Positions 62,201 through 64,000 of a stretch of 64,000 nucleotides of DNA are shown here, one piece after another. Positions within the stretch are counted from its first letter, which is position 1, and every line of letters begins with the position of its first letter. The stretch lies in NCBI GenBank assembly GCA_903855995.1, contig CAIOAN010000012.1, forward strand, positions 124,001-188,000, in the 5' to 3' direction. The position numbers and the translations under genes were made by a program. Source of the stretch: an uncultured Opitutia bacterium. Its GTDB lineage: Bacteria > Verrucomicrobiota > Verrucomicrobiia > Opitutales > UBA953. The notes below the pieces were generated by a model. That model did no database searches. It worked only from the letters and a program-made list of their open reading frames with translations, and was not told the origin of the DNA.

Positions 62201-62305
62201 CTCCGGCTCCTGCTTGGTGCCGACATATTCGTGGATGGTGAAGCCTTCGGGGACCGCCTGCGCCAAGGCGGCGAGGAAGAGGAGGCTGAGTGATGAGCGT
62301 ACCAT
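59237..62305 (-). CDS. Exported fused dehydrogenase: beta-propeller + HEAT repeats + cytochrome c (second copy)
   Basis: 1022 residues from MVRSSLSLLFLAALAQA (signal peptide); 17 upstream codons are rejected. N-terminal propeller (about residues 20-390: FTIHEYVGTKQEPELYPTALSAAGNGDLYISSDKNGSLG, NACRMGIDGWLYIAVGDFGAG, DLDVDGNSRLYLADWRDGVFSYQGAG), then a long HEAT array (about 400-860) and a C-terminal haem-c domain (LFTKQGCVACHAISLTAEQKGPYLGSVGVKFPREYLVESVLYPSKVVAQGF). The haem domain is of the Planctomycete/Verrucomicrobia type with an SVLYPSK motif. Probably a periplasmic oxidoreductase passing electrons to its own haem. The ATG follows CCGCTACACCT, no Shine-Dalgarno. Confidence 0.9.
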   Translation of the reverse strand: MVRSSLSLLFLAALAQAVPEGFTIHEYVGTKQEPELYPTALSAAGNGDLYISSDKNGSLGHIPGMGRILLARDTKGTGVADSVTEFLKVDSPRGGHFVGGVFYLIHPPFLTAFRDTKGTGQADEKILLVEGLGGGIEHPRGADHTTNACRMGIDGWLYIAVGDFGAGILKDMDGAKSRDGSRVTLQGGGVLRVRPDGSELETYTVMTRNIVDIGITPTLDMFSRDNTNDGKGWNTRFLHYTSLSNPGYPRLYKGFIDELAPPLADYGGGAGTGVLYLSEPGFPKNWNDTLFSCDWTTNKLYAHKLSPFEASFTITQDIFQDVKKPTDLDVDGNSRLYLADWRDGVFSYQGAGKQVGQIQLIEPVGTTRAKYVDVTKVSDEELVQLLGSDSTVQRLEASRRLIDLKKTPLAAGVLALAQDAKRHLYSRVAAIFTYKQMLGKDATAGLVALSKDDAVREFTLRAMTDRLKELEGVPVQLYVDALKDANPRVRLQAVVGLQRLGAKDASTAIIDAASTWSIDESKLKDGEHYRLPHTAINALIRLGNERAALAAAADPAKRYIAFRVLQELHTDAAVAGVIALSQEADDGTRVGAVGALARLYHVEKPWNYKDWWSTRPDDRGPYFEPVEWSATPRIHKAIEAAYPQLPQKARLASLEVIAKNRIAVSSLKLEGIDLLRLALFSKNLLPSDVILLTDAALQAKRPWSERIECFKALHVIDIAQGDKGDPYFPNRLKILGAWAKDASAPGEAIQLVNEFVYDSERFKQVGKLRALADGADDATSTILWKALFNVLNSPLSKPDQKKQVQNLVNKNPRDLGFFYAITDLSLTGFDKQLEAGMKGDNALQNNAAKAALEAGKKALARKGKKIAQLELADVSAAVLKGHGNVKQGQNLFTKQGCVACHAISLTAEQKGPYLGSVGVKFPREYLVESVLYPSKVVAQGFQTFQFDMKDGSSQIGFVSGEADGEITLRNIAGQVTKVKRANVKEEKHLPQSMMPEGLAAGLTVEELTSLIDYLCTLKAIGG

Positions 62306-62423
62306 AGGTGTAGCGGGGTATGGGAGTAGATGTAGCCCTCCCGGGGTTTGTTCCAAGCGGGAAGAGCATTCGCCCCCATCTTAGCGTCTTGCCCGTCCGC
62401 TTCCGGGGGATAACCCTCGTGCC

Positions 62424-64000
62424 ATGGCCCTTCCGGTGCTCAAGCTCTTCCCCCGACCGAGGGAATTGACCCTGCGCGGGGGCTGGCTGGCCGTCCCCGC
62501 CCCACCCCACCCCACCGCCACCTTCTTAAAGGGACTCCCGACCACGATGTCCGAGGCCCAGGCAGCCCTAGACTCGGCCGGCGAGGGGGCTTGCCGGATT
62601 GTCCACAAGCCCGAGCGAGGCCCCGAAGGCTATCATATTGAAATCCTCGCCAGCGGCATCCGCCTCAATGCCGGCGATGCGCATGGCGTGCTCTATGGAG
62701 CGCAGACCCTCCGCCAGATTGCTGAGCAGTATCCCGACGAACTGCCGCACCTCGAGATCACCGATTCACCCGACCTGCCCGTGCGCGGCTTCATGGTCGA
62801 CCTCTCGCGGACCCGCGTGCCCAAGCAGGGCGAGTTACTCCAACTCATCGCCGCCCTCGGCAAATTACGCGCGAATCAACTCCAACTCTATATAGAGCAT
62901 ACCTTCGCCTTTCCCGGACACGAGGATGCCTGGAAAGATGCCTCGCCACTGACCCCCGCGGAGATCCGCGAACTCGACGACGCCTGCGCAGCGGTCGGCA
63001 TCGAACTCGTCCCGAACCTGAACACCTTTGGCCACATGGAGCGCTGGCTACGCCACCCGCGTTACCGGGCGATGGCCGAATGCCCCGATGGCTGGATTCA
63101 TCCGCTGACAAATCAGTTCAAAGAATTTCCTGGCACACTACGCCCCGACCAGGCCTCCCTCGATTTCGCAGCCTCACTGCTGGACAGCTACCTGCCGAAC
63201 TTCCGCAGCCGCCAAGTGAACATCGGCGGCGACGAGCCCTGGGAGCTGGGGCAAGGCTTCAGCAAGCAGGCCGTGGCAGAACGCGGCAAGCATCGCGTCT
63301 ACCTCGACCACCTGAAGAAACTGTGCGCATTAGCCACAGCCCGCGGACACACCACGCAATTCTGGGGCGACATCCTCCTCGAAGACCTCGCCCTCGCACA
63401 AGATGCACCCGCGGACACCGTGCCCGTCGTCTGGGGTTACGATGCGGGACACCCTTTCAATGAGCAGTGCGGACGATTACACGAACTTGGCCGCAACTAC
63501 CTGGTCGCGCCGGGCACGAGTGCCTGGCAGAGTTTCACGGGGCGCCTCGATAACGCGCTCACGAATCAGGCCGAAGCGGTCGGCGCGGCGATTCGTCACG
63601 AGGCACGCGGCATCCTCCTCACCACTTGGGGCGACAACGGTCATCACCAGCCTTGGCCGACTTCCTGGCTGCCCATGGCGGCGGGGCTCGCACAGGCCTG
63701 GGGTTTCCCCGCTAATCATAAGACCGACTTCACCGCCGGCTGCGCGATCCTCGGCGGGCTTTCCGCCGGCGACAGCCAAGCCGTCGCCGCCGCGCTCACG
63801 CAGCTCGGCACGCTCGATGGCAAGATTGCCAAGGCCAACCGCAACAAGAGCCTGACCTGGGATTTCCTCACCGCCAAGCCCGAGACGCTCGCAAAATTCA
63901 CCGACGGCGTGACAGCCGCGGAAATTACCGCCGCGCAGACCCACCTCGCGGAAGCTGAGGCGCTTATCACGAACATCGCCGACGCGACCATTCGCGAAGA
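62424..64000 (+). CDS. Glycoside hydrolase family 20 (beta-N-acetylhexosaminidase-like), 3' end outside window
   Basis: 525 codons are open from the ATG at 62424 to the right edge. The N-terminal region (FPRPRELTLRGGWLAVPAP, GYHIEILASGIRLNAGDAHGVLYGAQTLRQI) is the family's GH20b-like zincin-fold domain. The catalytic barrel follows: PVRGFMVDLSRTRVPK, NTFGHMERWLRHPRYR, and the catalytic Asp270-Glu271 pair in VNIGGDEPWELG, then QFWGDILLED and WGDNGHHQPW. No signal peptide is obvious at this start, so it may be cytoplasmic. It would release terminal GlcNAc or GalNAc residues. Divergent from the 59237 gene (118 bp gap). Confidence 0.9.
   Translation, partial: MALPVLKLFPRPRELTLRGGWLAVPAPPHPTATFLKGLPTTMSEAQAALDSAGEGACRIVHKPERGPEGYHIEILASGIRLNAGDAHGVLYGAQTLRQIAEQYPDELPHLEITDSPDLPVRGFMVDLSRTRVPKQGELLQLIAALGKLRANQLQLYIEHTFAFPGHEDAWKDASPLTPAEIRELDDACAAVGIELVPNLNTFGHMERWLRHPRYRAMAECPDGWIHPLTNQFKEFPGTLRPDQASLDFAASLLDSYLPNFRSRQVNIGGDEPWELGQGFSKQAVAERGKHRVYLDHLKKLCALATARGHTTQFWGDILLEDLALAQDAPADTVPVVWGYDAGHPFNEQCGRLHELGRNYLVAPGTSAWQSFTGRLDNALTNQAEAVGAAIRHEARGILLTTWGDNGHHQPWPTSWLPMAAGLAQAWGFPANHKTDFTAGCAILGGLSAGDSQAVAAALTQLGTLDGKIAKANRNKSLTWDFLTAKPETLAKFTDGVTAAEITAAQTHLAEAEALITNIADATIRE

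Overview
This 64 kb window is a GC-rich, densely coded stretch of chromosome that I read as Verrucomicrobiota, probably Opitutae-like. The basis is the mix of DUF1080 proteins, a ThuA-like protein, Tat-exported Gfo/Idh/MocA and sugar-isomerase proteins, exported beta-propeller dehydrogenases with haem-c domains, and an autotransporter-like protein that implies an outer membrane. The taxonomic call is inference; there is no rRNA here. I see no prophage, insertion sequence, plasmid genes or CRISPR array. The window opens inside a uvrA-like gene and closes inside a GH20 glycosidase gene.

Region 1 (1-24.9 kb) is mostly housekeeping and tightly packed. It has a transglutaminase-like protein / pdxJ / acpS / nnr / dprA operon, a SanA-like protein, an orphan sigma-54 response regulator with its own -24/-12 promoter, a gamma-carbonic-anhydrase pair, rplU-rpmA, and a MATE exporter. 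A XylR-type regulator faces an exported operon (DJ-1/PfpI, TIM-barrel sugar isomerase, penta-haem cytochrome, beta-propeller). An ABC ATPase, clpP, a rhomboid protease and a Prc/Tsp protease follow.

Region 2 (24.9-41.4 kb) holds an aldose epimerase, a sodium/solute symporter, and a second cytochrome + propeller pair paralogous to the first. It also has two tandem exported coiled-coil ClpP-like proteins, psd, tRNA-Leu(UAG), a DUF805 protein with no normal start codon, an Rrf2 regulator with a HAD protein, and a fused propeller-HEAT-cytochrome.

Region 3 (41.4-64 kb) has a secreted Ca2+-binding alpha/beta hydrolase with two exported companions, a YhaM-like nuclease + queA, arsC, a sterol-desaturase-like membrane enzyme, ThuA, a Gfo/Idh/MocA oxidoreductase, metK-ahcY, a second fused propeller-HEAT-cytochrome and the GH20 gene.

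Functionally, the accessory genes point to periplasmic oxidation of sugars or glycosides. Propeller dehydrogenases could pass electrons to c-type haems, beside DUF1080, ThuA, Gfo/Idh/MocA and TIM-barrel proteins of the 3-keto-sugar type, an epimerase, a symporter and a hexosaminidase.

The most unusual signals are two. First, a multi-family set of short palindromic repeats sharing GTAGGG/CCCTAC edges and 3-4 nt loops occurs only from 24.9 kb onward, sits mainly at gene 3' ends, and directly follows the U-tract in most recognisable terminators. Second, the tandem exported coiled-coil proteins carry complete ClpP-type catalytic triads.
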